Of a stretch of DNA of 64,000 bases, positions 25,237 through 41,558 are shown in pieces. The stretch covers positions 323,110,738 to 323,174,737 of the forward strand of contig OZ005652.1 in assembly GCA_963930645.1 (NCBI GenBank), written 5' to 3'. This stretch comes from Salticus scenicus. Lineage: Eukaryota; Arthropoda; Arachnida; Araneae; Salticidae. Both the position numbers and the translations under genes were made by a program. Every line of letters begins with the position of its first letter. Positions within the stretch are counted from its first letter, which is position 1. The notes beneath the pieces were generated by a model, which ran no database searches, was not told where the DNA came from, and worked only from the letters and a program-made list of their open reading frames with translations.

Positions 25237-26186
25237 TTTTTAATAGTGTATTTTTTTAATCTACCTTGGTATTTAAAAAAATTTTAACTGCGTTAAGGTA
25301 AGTATTTAAAACACTACGAAGCAGTTTTGATATATTAATTAGTTTTATTTATAATATTGTATAAATCGCGTATTTATTTCAGTTGTTTTATAAACATTGT
25401 AAGAATCTTTTTTTTTTTCACATATTTTCACCGCATGAAAAAGAATCCTGCGCATGAAAATATTTCTTTTATTTTTAATTAGTGGATAAAATGAATATAT
25501 AATTACATTATTGTTTATGAAATTTTATTATTTCCAATCAAATAAAGTTGTCATTTTCCTTTAAATATTTTTTCTTGTTAGAAACACATTTCTAACATAT
25601 CTCTCAGTGATAAATCTAAAATATTCAAATTCGATATCACATATATTCGATATTTACAATTTTAATGATATTGCAGAGATGGAAAAACTACTAGAATATC
25701 GTGAAATTTTAATATTTCAGTTTTCTTATTCTTATTCTTATCTTTCTTCTTATTTTTTTTTTTTAATGCATGCAATAACTAAGAAACTTAATTCAAAATT
25801 TTAATGCAATTTTTGTTTCATTCCTTAAAGAAATGTTTCGTGGATATTTTTTTTTTTCTAACAAACTTTAAAACTATGTATAATTTTGTTTCTTTTCTCT
25901 CTTCGACATTTGTAAAAAAAAATACTTATTATTATTTTTTTAATTCACTAAAGCATTTTTTGAACTTATTTGTTCTATATATTTTAAATACGAAGTCATA
26001 AATACTTTTATTTAAATCATTAAAAAATATTTTAAAAAAAGCATAATACAATTATAAATGCACCCTCTTCCATTTTTCTTAATAAATTAGAATATTTTTT
26101 ATAGTCTTTTAAATTAATCATTGATGTTAATCAGCATAGGAAACACTTTTTATTGCATATAAGAAAGTATGGAGTGCCTCCATTCG
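24186..26186. other. 3' flank of the receptor gene and AT-rich non-coding DNA
   Basis: Candidate poly(A) signals (AATAAA) occur near 24445 and 24541. A CT run followed by a T run lies at 25206-25241. Nothing else is recognisable. Confidence 0.5.
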
Positions 26187-27184
26187 ACTTTCCGAACATT
26201 AAGTAATTAACGGTTGTATAAATAAAGTAACATAAGTCGTAAAATACACAAAAGGGAAAATCATAATAGGAGGTTTGAGTATTTTTCTCCATTGTTTAAT
26301 TTTACGCTATTGCTCTTCAACTAGTTTAATCCCATTCACAATAATAATACAGAATTTTTTATCTTATCCCTGTGAAAAATTATAAGAGCTAAATTCACCG
26401 TCATCTATAAAATTCGTGTGACGATAACCTATAATATGTGCATAAATTTTTAGTTCAATTGATTGCGGCGCTTAGACGCTATCGCACTTTAAAAATTTTT
26501 GGCTTATAAGGCATAATGATAAAGAATATTTCTATGTGCTCCTGTAAAAAACTACATGTGCTAGTTTCACCAAAATCTATACAGTTTGTGCGACTGTGAT
26601 CTATAATATGTGTACAGTTTTTCACCTTAATCGAATAAGGAGATTAAATGCTATCATAATTTAAACCATTTAGGCCCATATACCATAATGATAAATAATT
26701 TTTCTTTGCGTCCCTGTAAAAAAAAAAAAAAAAAAAAACTACAGAGATAGATTCACCAAAATCTATGCATTTCGAGCAACGGTGATTTATAACATGTTTA
26801 TAAATTTTCAGCTCAGAGGAATAAAGCGCTTAGACGCTATTACATTTTTAAGTATTTGGGCCCATAGAACATAATGATAAAGAATTTTTTTGTGTCCCTG
26901 TGAAAAAAAAAAAAAACCTATAAGTCCTAGATTTACCAAAATCAATAAAGTTTGTGGTGTAATGATCTATAACATTCGTACCAACTTTCAACTAATTTGA
27001 ACAAAGCGTTTAGGCGCTATTGTGTTCACATACATGCATACACACATACATATATACATACATTCTCCTAAAAATAGTAAAAATGAACTCAGAGGACCTC
27101 AAAATATATAGAAACACCAAAATCTCAAAGTCCGATTTCTGACATGATTATAATACTATCCTTACGTATGCATGTTCGGAAAGT
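26187..27184. mobile_element. Non-autonomous element with four ~180-bp internal repeats
   Basis: ACTTTCCGAACAT at 26187-26199 is mirrored exactly by ATGTTCGGAAAGT at 27172-27184, bounding 998 bp. Inside are four tandem units whose shared word CTTAGACGCTAT (or a variant) ends at 26480, 26652, 26838 and 27018, a period of 172-186 bp. Each unit also carries a CATAATGATAAAGAAT block, a CCTGTRAAAAA tract, TTCACCAAAATCTAT and GATCTATAA. The array is followed by a CATACA/CACATACA simple repeat (about 27027-27062) and a unique 3' block. A second inverted pair (GCATATAAGAAAGTAT near 26156 against the complement of GCATACGTAAGGATAGTAT) could mark the true ends instead. No coding. Confidence 0.6.
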
Positions 27185-28155
27185 AATAATTATCATAATT
27201 TCGCATATTTAGCTCTATAGAAATGTGTTTAAATGTGCTTAAAAGAAATGCGACCCTTAGATCGCAATGCACTGTAAACGTAAACTTCTTAAATTCAGTT
27301 GAAAATATGTCTTAAACGGGTGGTTATTTTTTTAACGAAAAAAAGTCTTACTTTTTAAGACACCTTTTTTTCAGCTGAAATTAAGATATTGCAAATTACT
27401 TAAAACACCGCCATGTTTTTTAGGCTTAAAAACACCGCCATGTTAGACTTAAAATCACCACTATTTTTAAGGCTTTTTTAATAAATAAATAAAGGTGGCC
27501 TGTAATTCTGTTTTTCTGTTAAAAATAGATTTTAGAGTTTTCTAGAGCAAAAAAATGAATAAATAAATAATAATAATAATGATAATTATAATTTGTAAAA
27601 GAAAAATGTTTTTTACTCGGCTAGGGAATCGAACTTATATTAGCCGTGGAATACGAATTCACGCATCGGAGAAAGAAACTAATTAGCAAAACGCTAAGCC
27701 AATAACGCTAATTAGCAAAACGCAGGTATTTTTATGTTATAATCTGTATTTTTTGCTATAAAACTATTGATAATATAATATCTAACAATTAAAATACATT
27801 ATTATATTAAATTTCATACCTAGAGGTTTAGAATTTTTAAAAAATACATATCAAATATGTGAAAAAAACTATCCTTATCCAGCCCTCAATATTTTTGAAT
27901 AACGATATTTTTCTTTAAACTGATATTTAAAAGAAATTAAATTATGAACACGAATACCAGAAAATTTGTTGTCTTACGTTTCAGTGCAAGTAAATATGTG
28001 GGTGAAAACAGTTTTTAAATCGAAATTAATAATAATAAATAAATTTTTAAAAAGTATGCACAAATTATTCAAGGTTCACTTTTTTACTATAATTTACTTG
28101 CTACTTTCATCTTAAAACGTTTTCTTTAACTACGAAAAAAGCTTTAAATACAAAG

Positions 28156-28187
<32 letters not shown>

Positions 28188-28666
28188 AATAATTTTCGCG
28201 TTATAATAAGCTGCTTTATGAGTGATATTAAACATAATTCCATGCAAATATACACATATCTAGAATATTATTCCTTCAAAGTTTAATTTCATAAACTAAT
28301 ATTCTTTAAATAGCTTACGCTTAACAACTCATTATGTAAAAGGATATTATAATTATTGAATGTCGAAAGAAGTTTAAATAGGATAAGTATGTTGCTTAAA
28401 GTAGATTCCAATCGAAAAATTTGCTAAGTAATGCAAGTAGCTGTATTTCCAATAAGTCTGAAAATTTAGACGCATTTGCTATCTCATATTTCTCCTAGTT
28501 TTGCGTTTTAGAGAATTTTTCTGTCTGAATTGGTATTTCAGACACATTTCTGTCTTAAATTAAGATATCTATAATGTCTAATGTATATATTAAGATATTT
28601 AAGTACTTTAAGTGGATTTTCAATTGTTTTTATGTTTTACATTAAAACACCTTTATTTGCAGTGTG
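27185..28666. other. AT-rich non-coding stretch
   Basis: It contains the weak tRNA-like segment listed separately and a T run at 28156-28182. No gene seen. Confidence 0.5.
27618..27723 (-). repeat. Possible degenerate tRNA-derived SINE head
   Basis: On the minus strand GTTCGATTCCC (27624-27634 region) resembles a pol III B box, and TTAGCGTTTTGC about 60 bp upstream of it resembles a weak A box. A perfect 16-bp direct repeat CTAATTAGCAAAACGC lies at 27679-27694 and 27708-27723. This may be an old SINE; the A box is poor. Confidence 0.3.
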
Positions 28667-28976
28667 GTTAGTTGGTTGGTTGGGTATAACGTTGCATTAG
28701 TACTGCGCAATGGGTAATTGGCGACGGTCTGGGCGGCACCCCTAAAGGTAGTCCGGAGACATGTCACCACAATTTTGATCCTCCACGGAGGGGATGGCTC
28801 CCCCGCTACAGTGATCTCCAGACGTATGATTTAGATGGGAACATAGAGGACATTGCGGCCACGAGGAATTTTATGTGCACCAGCCAACATTAATGTACAC
28901 ATTGGTCTTTGGCCGGCTCGAGTACCGAACCCACATTGCGATTGCGGGAATCTACCGACCGGGCTACCACAACCCC
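28667..28976 (-). repeat. tRNA-derived SINE (family A), nearly complete
   Basis: A 310-bp GC-richer insert. On the minus strand the head at about 28976 shows GTGGTAGCCCGGTCGGTAGA (A-box region) and GGGTTCGGTACTCGAGCC (B-box region), as in a tRNA. The body follows, and the element ends in a CCAACCAACCAAC-type tail at 28670-28682. The body matches 1303-1455. The 74-codon plus-strand open frame through it is incidental. Confidence 0.75.
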
Positions 28977-31562
28977 ACAATCTTCCGGATTCAGTTGTGA
29001 ATCTTCGTGCACAAATAGGATTTCTTATCTGTGAGAAACTTAATAAGAAGCGTGAATTTAAAAATCTTTTGAAATAAAAGAATTATGTACGAATAATAAA
29101 CTTCATGAGTCTAAAATAAATATCAAGTATTCAGGATTCACGTTTTTTTTTTTTTATTCAGGAGTTCAAGCTTTGTTCTAAATTAAAACTTACCGTATAT
29201 AATATAGCTGTTGCCATTGTAGAAACATAAAAGTACAAATTCATAATGCTACAATATGTAGACAATCAATCAGAAAATAAATTATCGTCTGCGACAATAG
29301 TTTTTAACTCAATTATTGTCTGAAACAATATATTTCTAACAATCTTTAAAACTATTATTAGTTTTATGGAACTCTAAAAATACTCATAGTCATGCAAACG
29401 CAAACTGACAGGCGAACAAAAGTCATAAACACTGTTAAGCTTTGTTAGAAAGTGTCAAAAATAAAGAATATCAGATAGATTATAGCAAGAATTGAAATTA
29501 CTATTCATGAAATTTTACATGTATTAAAATATCCATAAAATGAATAAAAATAAAAATAAAAAAATAAAAAATAAAAAATACAATTCACATATATTCTAAT
29601 AATTTACACTCGTCTGAAAGTATGAATAGAAAACAAATAACGAAATAATGATTAGTATTTCAGAAAATATCAAATAACAATTAACTTTCTGTATTTTTGT
29701 TTTAATGTTAACATGTTTATATTTTAGCTTCTAAAAATACATTAATTTGGCACAGACAGAAATGCATTCACTTGACTAATACTTTGATGTACCTAAAATG
29801 CTGCATCCTTTTGTTTCCTCATCAATCAAGATTATCTATAATGTCATCTTCGGATATATAGAACAAAATATTTTCAAAATATTTTAATGTACGCTAACTG
29901 TTTTATGCTATCTATATTACAAACTTTTATATATTTACACAACTAATTCGACTTTTTAAGGTAATGACGGCAGTTCAAAATTGTTCAAATTACTTGTCTT
30001 TGAAATTACAGCCTTAGATTTATGAAAATTTACATATATGTGCATTGAAGTGTTTCAATACTAAATATATTATTTATAATTTATATTATTTTAATATTTA
30101 TTAATTTTATTATTTTAATATTTATATTATCTATAATTTTTGAAAGCTATGCAAAATAAATAAATAAATAAAATAAAATAAAATATTTTAATTAAATTTT
30201 AACGTTCAAACATAAAAATATTTATGAAAAATAACTAATCTGTCAACCTACAAATGAATGCGCAAATATGTTTATATTATATTAATAAATTATATTAATG
30301 TAATATCGAAAGGAAACTTAAAAAATCCAAAGTATGAAATAGTTATATAATTTTTCAAAAAAATTAAAATTTTGAATTTATTTATTTTTTATTTTAATAT
30401 TTTTCGAGAAATTGTAACGTATTTGATTTTGATAAATTTCAATGCACATGTTTGCAAACTTTCTTAATTTTAAGAAAGTAATTACATTTAATGTTTTAGA
30501 TTTTTTTATTAATATAAAAACAATTCCAAAACTGAGAAAATATTCTGTAACTAATATCTAGAATCTAAATTGTGACTCTAGAAAAAATAGTTCCAAGTCA
30601 TCCTTATAAATACTAGTCCCCTTTGAAAGCGAGTTCTAGAAACCCCTATTCGAATTCTAGAGCGTTTGCTTATATTCTCGAGGGCAAAGTTATTTAAAAA
30701 TTTCTGCAAATAAATGAGAATACAAGAGTTGGGTTTCAGCAACTATAATCTTGGTTTATTACCCAATTCTAGAAAATCAAGCGAGAATTTCTCGCAATAC
30801 AAAAGATTCAGAATATTGTTTCACCATCTAGAAATGTGTGGACTGGAAATTCTCAATCATTTCGTCTATTCAGTTTATTGGCGTGCCGTATGCGCATAGC
30901 TCGTAAATATATATTTCTAGTTAAGGGATTTAGAAAATGATTACTTATTCATTCTAGATGAATGCGGTATGTATTTTTTTTTATGTATGAAGATATTTTA
31001 ATGATATAAAAACTTTTCTTAAAATGTTTGTATCCAAATTAATAACATAAACGTATAAATGCACACAGGTCTACAAAAATGTCTTGGCAAAATTTTATTT
31101 GATAATTTTAGCTGATATATATGTTTTTTAGTGGGATGAAGCCAATTTTTCTCTATCAGGTATAGACTTTTGTCAATACAGGATGTCTATCGACAAAATT
31201 TTTTGATTTTCTCCAGTTTCTAGTGTGTTTCCACGATTAATTTTATTTAATCATGGAAATATACTATAATTTTTGTCATATAATTGTATTGGTGTAAGAA
31301 CCATGAAAAAAAATGTGTTGAGAAAAATCTATAGTATTGAAATCTATAGCACCCAGTATTGAGAAAAATCTATAATATGATAAAGAAAAAGTGGCTTTGG
31401 TTTCAGCACAACAAAAAACATAAAGTTCAACCAAAATTATCGAAATAAAATTTTAGATGTAGACTTGTGTTATCTATTTATAAAATAGAATAAATTAAAA
31501 TTAAATTAAAATAATATAATTCAATAAAATTCCATAAACCATTAAAAAATATATTTTTCATA
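28977..31562. other. AT-rich non-coding stretch with a heat-shock-element-like cluster
   Basis: No gene. At 30.56-30.96 kb TCTAGA recurs unusually often and includes TTCTAGAA at 30634-30641 and 30767-30774. The perfect dyad GCGAGAATTTCTCGC is at 30781-30795. These match the TTCnnGAA and GAAnnTTC arrangement of heat-shock elements. No heat-shock gene is seen next to it, so function is unproven. Confidence 0.4.
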
Positions 31563-31800
31563 TACAGGGTGGTCCGAAAAACATGATAGAAAGTAAGCGA
31601 TCGTTGTGGAAAAAATAAAATATGCAAGAACATGAAACCTATGTTATTGAATAAAGATATGAATGACATTTAATATACAAGGCGCTCGAAATGTCTACCG
31701 TCCCTGACTATAGTGTTATAAAGCCAGTTCTGAAACTCTGTCATAAAGCGCTGGAGTGTGTCGGAATCAAGTGCATCAATCTCAATTCTGATGGTCTGTT

Positions 31801-32285
31801 TCAGGCCCTCAAGTGAATCAGGGGATTCCTATAGATTCTGTCCTTGGTGTAAACCCATAAGAAGAAGTCGCACGGATTTAGGTCCGGAATGTATGAGGAC
31901 CCCTCTATCCCGTGCCATGTGAATTTTTCTGCATCCAATGTAATCAAACGCTCACTAAACGTCGTTTTAAGCCACAGGAAGACATCAGCAGTTCTATGGG
32001 GACGAGCCACATCTTGTATGAACCAGAACTGGCTCGTCATGTTGTAACAGCCCGTTTGAGGGCCAAAGTGACGCTCTAGAAACTGTCGATACGTCACTCC
32101 CATGACCATACCGTCAATTAATTTCGGACCACTCATCCGCTTCGACGATATGGCACACCACACCGTGACCCTTTGTGGATACAGTCGTGAGACGACACTG
32201 CGATGAGGATTTTCCGTACCTCAATGGCACCTCAAAAAAATATTCTTACGATAAATAATCGTTCTTCCAAGGTCAGTGATTCCAT
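31801..32285 (-). pseudogene. Mariner-like transposase, internally deleted
   Basis: The minus-strand start at 32285 gives MESLTLEERLFIVR, the usual N-terminus of these transposases. It then jumps by deletion and frameshift to a C-terminal part containing RCH-stop-GTENPHRSV (a Trp codon turned into TGA), YPQRVTVWCAIS, FIQDVARPH (second catalytic Asp) and NPCDFFLW (third acidic position). The paired helix-turn-helix region and the first catalytic Asp (SDEAHF type) are missing, so no active enzyme is made. The open part, 32163-31801, is about 120 codons long and begins at a GTG. In the family, the intact enzyme cuts at the inverted repeats and inserts at TA. Confidence 0.8.
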
Positions 32286-32286
32286 A

Positions 32287-32587
32287 CCCCAACAACACAA
32301 AATGTTCCAGAAACGTAAAAATCATATAACATTGAAACATTATAAACATTTCCGAAACGTTTAAAAACATTCAGATTGCTTTCCGATTAGTTTCAAAGAC
32401 GTAGAAATGTCCGCGATCGTAACAAAATATCAGATGCGTAACAGAAACGTTACAATCACTTAACAGATAGAAAATCGAAAAGGGCGAATGTATCAGAAAG
32501 GTGTCAGAGAGCATACTAAAACGTGTTACGTTTTTGAAAGATTGTAAGCTTTTTTAAACATAACTGAAACATTTTGTGTTGTATGGG
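32287..32587. mobile_element. MITE inserted at the mariner start codon
   Basis: A 301-bp element with inverted ends CCCCAACAACACAAAATGTT and the complement of CCCATACAACACAAAATGTT, flanked by TA at 32285-32286 and 32588-32589. The left TA is part of the ATG of the minus-strand mariner transposase. The body contains many AAACGT/ACGTTT words but no reading frame. TA duplication suggests mobilisation by a Tc1/mariner-type enzyme. Confidence 0.8.
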
Positions 32588-32737
32588 TATTGGTTATTCA
32601 TTATTTCTGGTAATCAAGCATTCACCTTAAATGTCAATATATGTGCAATTACAATATGGAAGAATTATACTTATATCAGTACATTTAAAATCAGGAACTT
32701 AAAGTACTTTCTATCATGTTTTCTGGACCACCCTGTA

Positions 32738-36355
<3,618 letters not shown>

Positions 36356-36882
36356 TTAACCCTTTATTTACTGACGGTACTTTAAAGTACCATTACTTTA
36401 AAAAGAGTACAAAATCGAATTTATAGAAGAAATGTCAAAGATATTTATAAGAAGGGAACAGATATACCTACCTCCCTTTAATCTCACTGCAAAGCATTAG
36501 ACGATACATATAGCCGTTTTTGTTCCATAAAGGATTTTATGGAGTGCACTGTGTTGTTTTTGCTTGATATTTTTCACGATCTTCATGCGTGCTATAATTA
36601 ATTCCTATATTATTTCTAGAATATCCCACGAATCTGAGAAAAAATATGAGGAACATAAAGAGTAAATATTTCTCTACACTTTTTTTAATGTCGAAATAAT
36701 TTTTTTCGTTTTCTATGTACCAGTGGTACACTAAAGTACGACCTCATAAAATTCTTATTAATTATTATGATGAGGTGATATGCATAATTTTTAACATATA
36801 TATCTTTAAATAATGCACATATATATCTTTAAATAATAACACAATCTTTGTCTGCATCATAATGCAGTAGATAAAGGGTTAA
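36356..36882. mobile_element. piggyBac-like MITE
   Basis: TTAA at 36356-36359 and 36879-36882 flanks a 519-bp insert that begins CCCTTTATTTACTG and ends CAGTAGATAAAGGG, the TTAA-duplicating, CCC...GGG layout of piggyBac-type elements. Just inside the left end is a perfect 16-bp palindrome GGTACTTTAAAGTACC (36376-36391). Near 36718-36740 the right part has GTACCAGTGGTAC and TAAAGTAC. A minus-strand 64-codon frame at 36537-36731 shows no transposase motif. Confidence 0.75.
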
Positions 36883-36896
36883 AGAACAATATTCTT

Positions 36897-36939
<43 letters not shown>

Positions 36940-39900
36940 TTAAAATGTATGTATTCGTATATTTTTATAAAAATGAGTTCACTTCGAAAAGACACTTGCA
37001 ATAGGGCATCGGGTGAATTAGAGAAATGTGCAATACGCATTAAATTATGGAACCATTAAATTAAATAGGGAACAGGACGACACTAACTGATTACCACTTA
37101 AATAGAAACGTCTCCTATTATGTGAAGCTATCAATTGCTAATTAGTTACATAGTTATAAGTGCTCGTAAAACAGGTTAAGTCTATGCATAATGTTGCTAG
37201 CGAACTAATACAAGGAAATTAATTTGGAGATATAAAATAATAATATTGGTGGCGATTATTTATATTAACAGTATCAAACATATCAAACAAAAATATATTT
37301 AAAACCTAAAAATAATTTTAAAGATGACAATTATATAAATTTATATACTTATACAGTACTATGAAATATCACATTTTTTTCATAAAAAGAACCTGATAAT
37401 TATATATATATAAAGTTACATTTTACAGTCTAAAAACTTGTTCGTTATGTTTCTTATTTTTTTTATATTTTGCTAATTAGCTGAATGTGTATGAAAAAAT
37501 TAATTTTTTCATATACGATTTCAAAAACTATTTATATGGTATTTTGAATTATTAATAAAACAATTGAAGAAATAAGAAATTGTTTATTTATTTTATTTTA
37601 TTTAATTATTTATCTATTTATTATTATTTTATTTTTTGTAGATCATTTAAGTGTGTTTAACCGCTGAGAAATGGATAAGTCAATAGAGGTGTCGTTTATA
37701 AGAATTATCATACGCGTACTGAGTAAAGTTTTGTACCTGATGTGAAATTTAGAATTTCAAAGTACCTTTATTCTGTAATAAAAATATTTTAAATGATTCC
37801 TTTTCTTATAAATATTTCTTAAAATAACTCTCATCGTTATATATATATTAATTTTTTAATATGTATCTTAATAATTATGATGTCTCAATTATAAAATATT
37901 AATTCATGACCTTCAAAAGAAATTTAAGTACAAAGAAATAGTTTCAATTTTATGTTCATGACGTATATTATTTTCCGTTCTTTATATTTGTAAAACAGAA
38001 TTGAAAGTTGAAAATAAACATTTTTCATAGCAATAGTAAATTTTATTTTTATTGTAATAATTTAGATTTTACCTTAGCTATAATAGATATAACTAATAAA
38101 AGTGCTGTTTAAGAACGATAGATTGTAACAATTTTCATATTATAGTACATAATTAAAATAACCTAAAATTTTCTAAATGAGCATATTGTTTAATAATTTA
38201 TTATTATTCAAATGGGAAACAATTGGTTGAAAATCGTCCAGATTGGTAACCAATGCTCCAAAACTTAAGAGGAGTAAATGTTTGAAATTTAGTAAATGGC
38301 AGTAGATGAATAAACCATTCTTGTCAGCCTTGAAAATCAAACATTTCGTAAATCAAATATTACGAAAAATAAATTCATAAATGTTGCTCTTTTAATTTTA
38401 ATAATTATTTTTCATTCGACAAGTTAATGAAATTTTCATCATTTTAATTCAAGAAAAAACTTTTTTCAAATTATATTACTTATTATAAAGAAACCTATCA
38501 CTACCATGAATAATAAAAATTAATTTATGTTTATGAAAAAAGAGGGGTGCCAGTTTTTCTGTGTGTGTGTTTGTTTGTGCTCTGGAGCTCAAGCGACTGA
38601 TTGCAGCGCCATACAACTTGGCAGATGGGTAGCTTGGATCATGCAGAGGTGCACATTATCGAGATTTTTTCAAATATCGAATTTCAATTATTTTTATTTT
38701 TATTATTATTTTTTTTAATTTCCCTTTTTTCTTTCGTGTAATTTTCTATTTATTTATTTTTTTAAATGTTATTTAAAATGCGCGTTGTTCCATTTCAGTC
38801 GTCAGCAGCCCTTAACAACAGTTACGATACTATTTATTTTTTTATTTATTTGAGACAAACTTTCTTCCTCAACCATGGTATCGTTGGATTTTTTTTTAAA
38901 CAAATAAAATATGATTTTTACTTAAACTGCAGGTATTTGACAAAAAAAAAAAAAAAAAAAAATTGTTTATATAAAAATATTAAAATTCTTTTGAAACAGA
39001 TTTTTCTTTTTTAATCATTTAATTAATTGTTCCTATCATACTCAACTGGTAACATAACAGAAAGATAAACTTTTTCTAATATAATTAATGATGATATTAT
39101 TAATAATTTATTTTTACTCATAATTTTACTATAATAGCAGCAAGAACTAGAAAAATCATGCTATTAGATTTTTTAATGTTTTCTGAAATACAACAAATAG
39201 TTAAATTGTATTTATTGATTAATATCAATATCACCAGCTACCTGATAAATATCCAAAGTAATATTGTCGAATATTCTCAAAACAATCCTACAAATCAATC
39301 ATTCGTACTTCAAAAGGCAAATAAACAGCGTTAAACACAACACAAATCATGAATTTCGTTAATTAAAGAACAATGATCAACCGCTCAGTTTGAATTTTTA
39401 ATAGAATGTGAGTTAATCGAGGATTTTACCAGAGTTTTATAGAATTCTTGAAATAATTCTATTGTAGAAATCAATGAAATAAAAATCATCACAAATAATT
39501 CCAGAAATCGTCTTCTACTGAAGTTAGAGATTTCAAACTGAAAATTCTACACTACCAGTTTTCATCAAATTTGGGTGTCAAATTGCCTAATTTGACTCCA
39601 AGTAACAAAGTTTGGTGTCAACGCCGATATTCGTGAATATGGAAAATCTGCCATCTGTTTCCAATTTTGTTGTAATTTCGTGTTGAAAGCAATATTTTAA
39701 GAAATAGAAATGGACAGGTTTCAGTCACCAACCATGAATAAAGATCCTTCTCTTTTTGTAGTCTCATTAGTGGTTTATAGAACTTTCGAAGAAATTGTAC
39801 TGCTCTAAGAACCAATGAATCGTTTCGGGAAATTTGAGAACTTCGTTCATATTGAAGTTAAAACTTTCAAACTTTGCTAAAGCTAAACTACATTTTTTTC

Positions 39901-41558
39901 GCGAAATTTGGTAGCCAAGACGCCAAATTTGACGTCCAAGCAAAGATCTGCGTTGGCGACAAACTTCATGACTTGGAGAAATTAGCAACTAAATTTGGCG
40001 GAAAATAGTAATTCAGGGTTGTCAGAATCATAAGGCCCTTTCTCATTTTTCACGAAAGTTTTTTTTTTTTTTTTTTTACTATAATGTATCGTTTTTCTAT
40101 AATAAGCTGTGGGATAATGCTTTTGAACAAAACTTATTCTTTCTTTGTGATTTATATAATCCTATTATCGTGCCTTTTATGTGTTTGAGTAATAGTTATC
40201 TTGGTTTGTTTGCAAGAATGTTCATGGACTGAAACCTGACTGTTTATTTACAAGCCAAATACCACACACAAAAGTGCCAATGCATTTCTATGAATATGTG
40301 CTTGTATTAATTGGTGTTTAGGGAAGTCATGTTATGTTCACATCAGATTTTTTTAGATAGGTGATATTGAAAGAAATTGTGATATATTCGCTGACGTAGT
40401 CAGTGGCAAGCTTGTGAAGTACACATTCAAGAAATAAAGAAGGAAGCAAATTTAATATTAGTGTATTTAAAAGTAATAATATAAAACTACGTATTGAATT
40501 CTATCTTATTTGTTTTATTTTATGTAGTTTTTTAAATATTTTCTAAAACTTTTGATAATTTTACAAATCTAAACTGAAAAAAGTAAAGTGACAAAAATGT
40601 TGGGCGATTAATTTTTGAGCCCGATTTTTAAATTAATTATTTTGTGTAATTAAATTTTATTTTTAGTTTTCATTATTTTTCATACATTTAATTGCTCAAT
40701 GTTTTCTGATTTCTCAAATGCAAACTTGCATTTTATTTTTACGTATCTTCAGCTTAATTTACTTTTGGCTGTTGTGTAATTTTTGCTTTTTCCTATCTAT
40801 TGCCGTTTCATTTCCCAATGTGATTTCTTTTTATTTCTTACTTTACCTTAATACATTCTGTTCTTATAGTCTGCCTTATTCCGTTGTGTGGCAGGACATG
40901 TTTTTTTATATAGATGATAAAGAAAAGTTTTAAAGGGCATAGAACTTTTTTTTTTTTTTACTAACTAATATATTTTCTGCATTTTCTGCTAAAAGTAATC
41001 GTATTTTAATTCATGTTACTCTAAATAATTATTCTTACTGTTTATGGAACTTAAAACTCCTCCAAAGCTGTTAATACAACCTGAGTCCACATATTTTTTA
41101 ATGCTAATTCAAAAATTCGTCATAGTGTCGAAAGGTTTGACAAGTTCTACTTATTTATTATTATCATTATAATTATTCTTGTAGAAAATAGTATAGATAA
41201 TTTAATTTTCGTCTTGCGTGATAAAGTCTTCTATAAAACGAAATAAAAGATTAGAATTTTTTTTATTTTTTATTTTTTACCATTTTGAAATATTTTTTTT
41301 TACACTGAGAGAAACGAAAATCTGTGTATTTTGCACCAAAAATTTTTGTCAATTTGCTAGTTATAAAATATGGTGCAGAAACTTTACTACCATTTGGTAT
41401 GAACGCAAATTAAAAACATAAATGTGTAGTATATATAGTGCACTGTCTTTTACAGCCAGAAATTTGTTACCGATTATTGATGCAAAGTAATCAGTATTTT
41501 CTTAGTCTGTGTGTGACAATATATATATTTATATATATATATATATATATACGCACTG
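36883..41558. other. AT-rich non-coding stretch
   Basis: T run at 36901-36932, A run 38942-38961, T run near 40061-40077, TA run about 41521-41551. A GC-richer patch at 38550-38660 (GCAGCGCCATACAACTTGGC) resembles the units at 20.2-20.6 kb. At 39540-40010 the words AAATTTGGNG and TTGGCGACAAA recur loosely, like the minisatellite at 53.97 kb. No gene is supported; frames there are shadows of repeats. Confidence 0.5.

Larger units (their letters stand above)
31563..32737 (-). mobile_element. Internally deleted mariner-like element
   Basis: The ends are TACAGGGTGGTCCGAAAAAC at 31563 and the complement of TACAGGGTGGTCCAGAAAAC at 32737. The inverted repeats of about 33 bp include the TA target dinucleotides. 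The transposase lies on the minus strand and is split by a separate MITE (32287-32587). Without that insert the element is about 874 bp, shorter than a full mariner, which points to an internal deletion. Confidence 0.85.

Noticed and set aside
28853..29077. 74-codon open frame on the plus strand
   Set aside because: It runs through the tRNA-derived SINE in the antisense direction and has no protein-like pattern.
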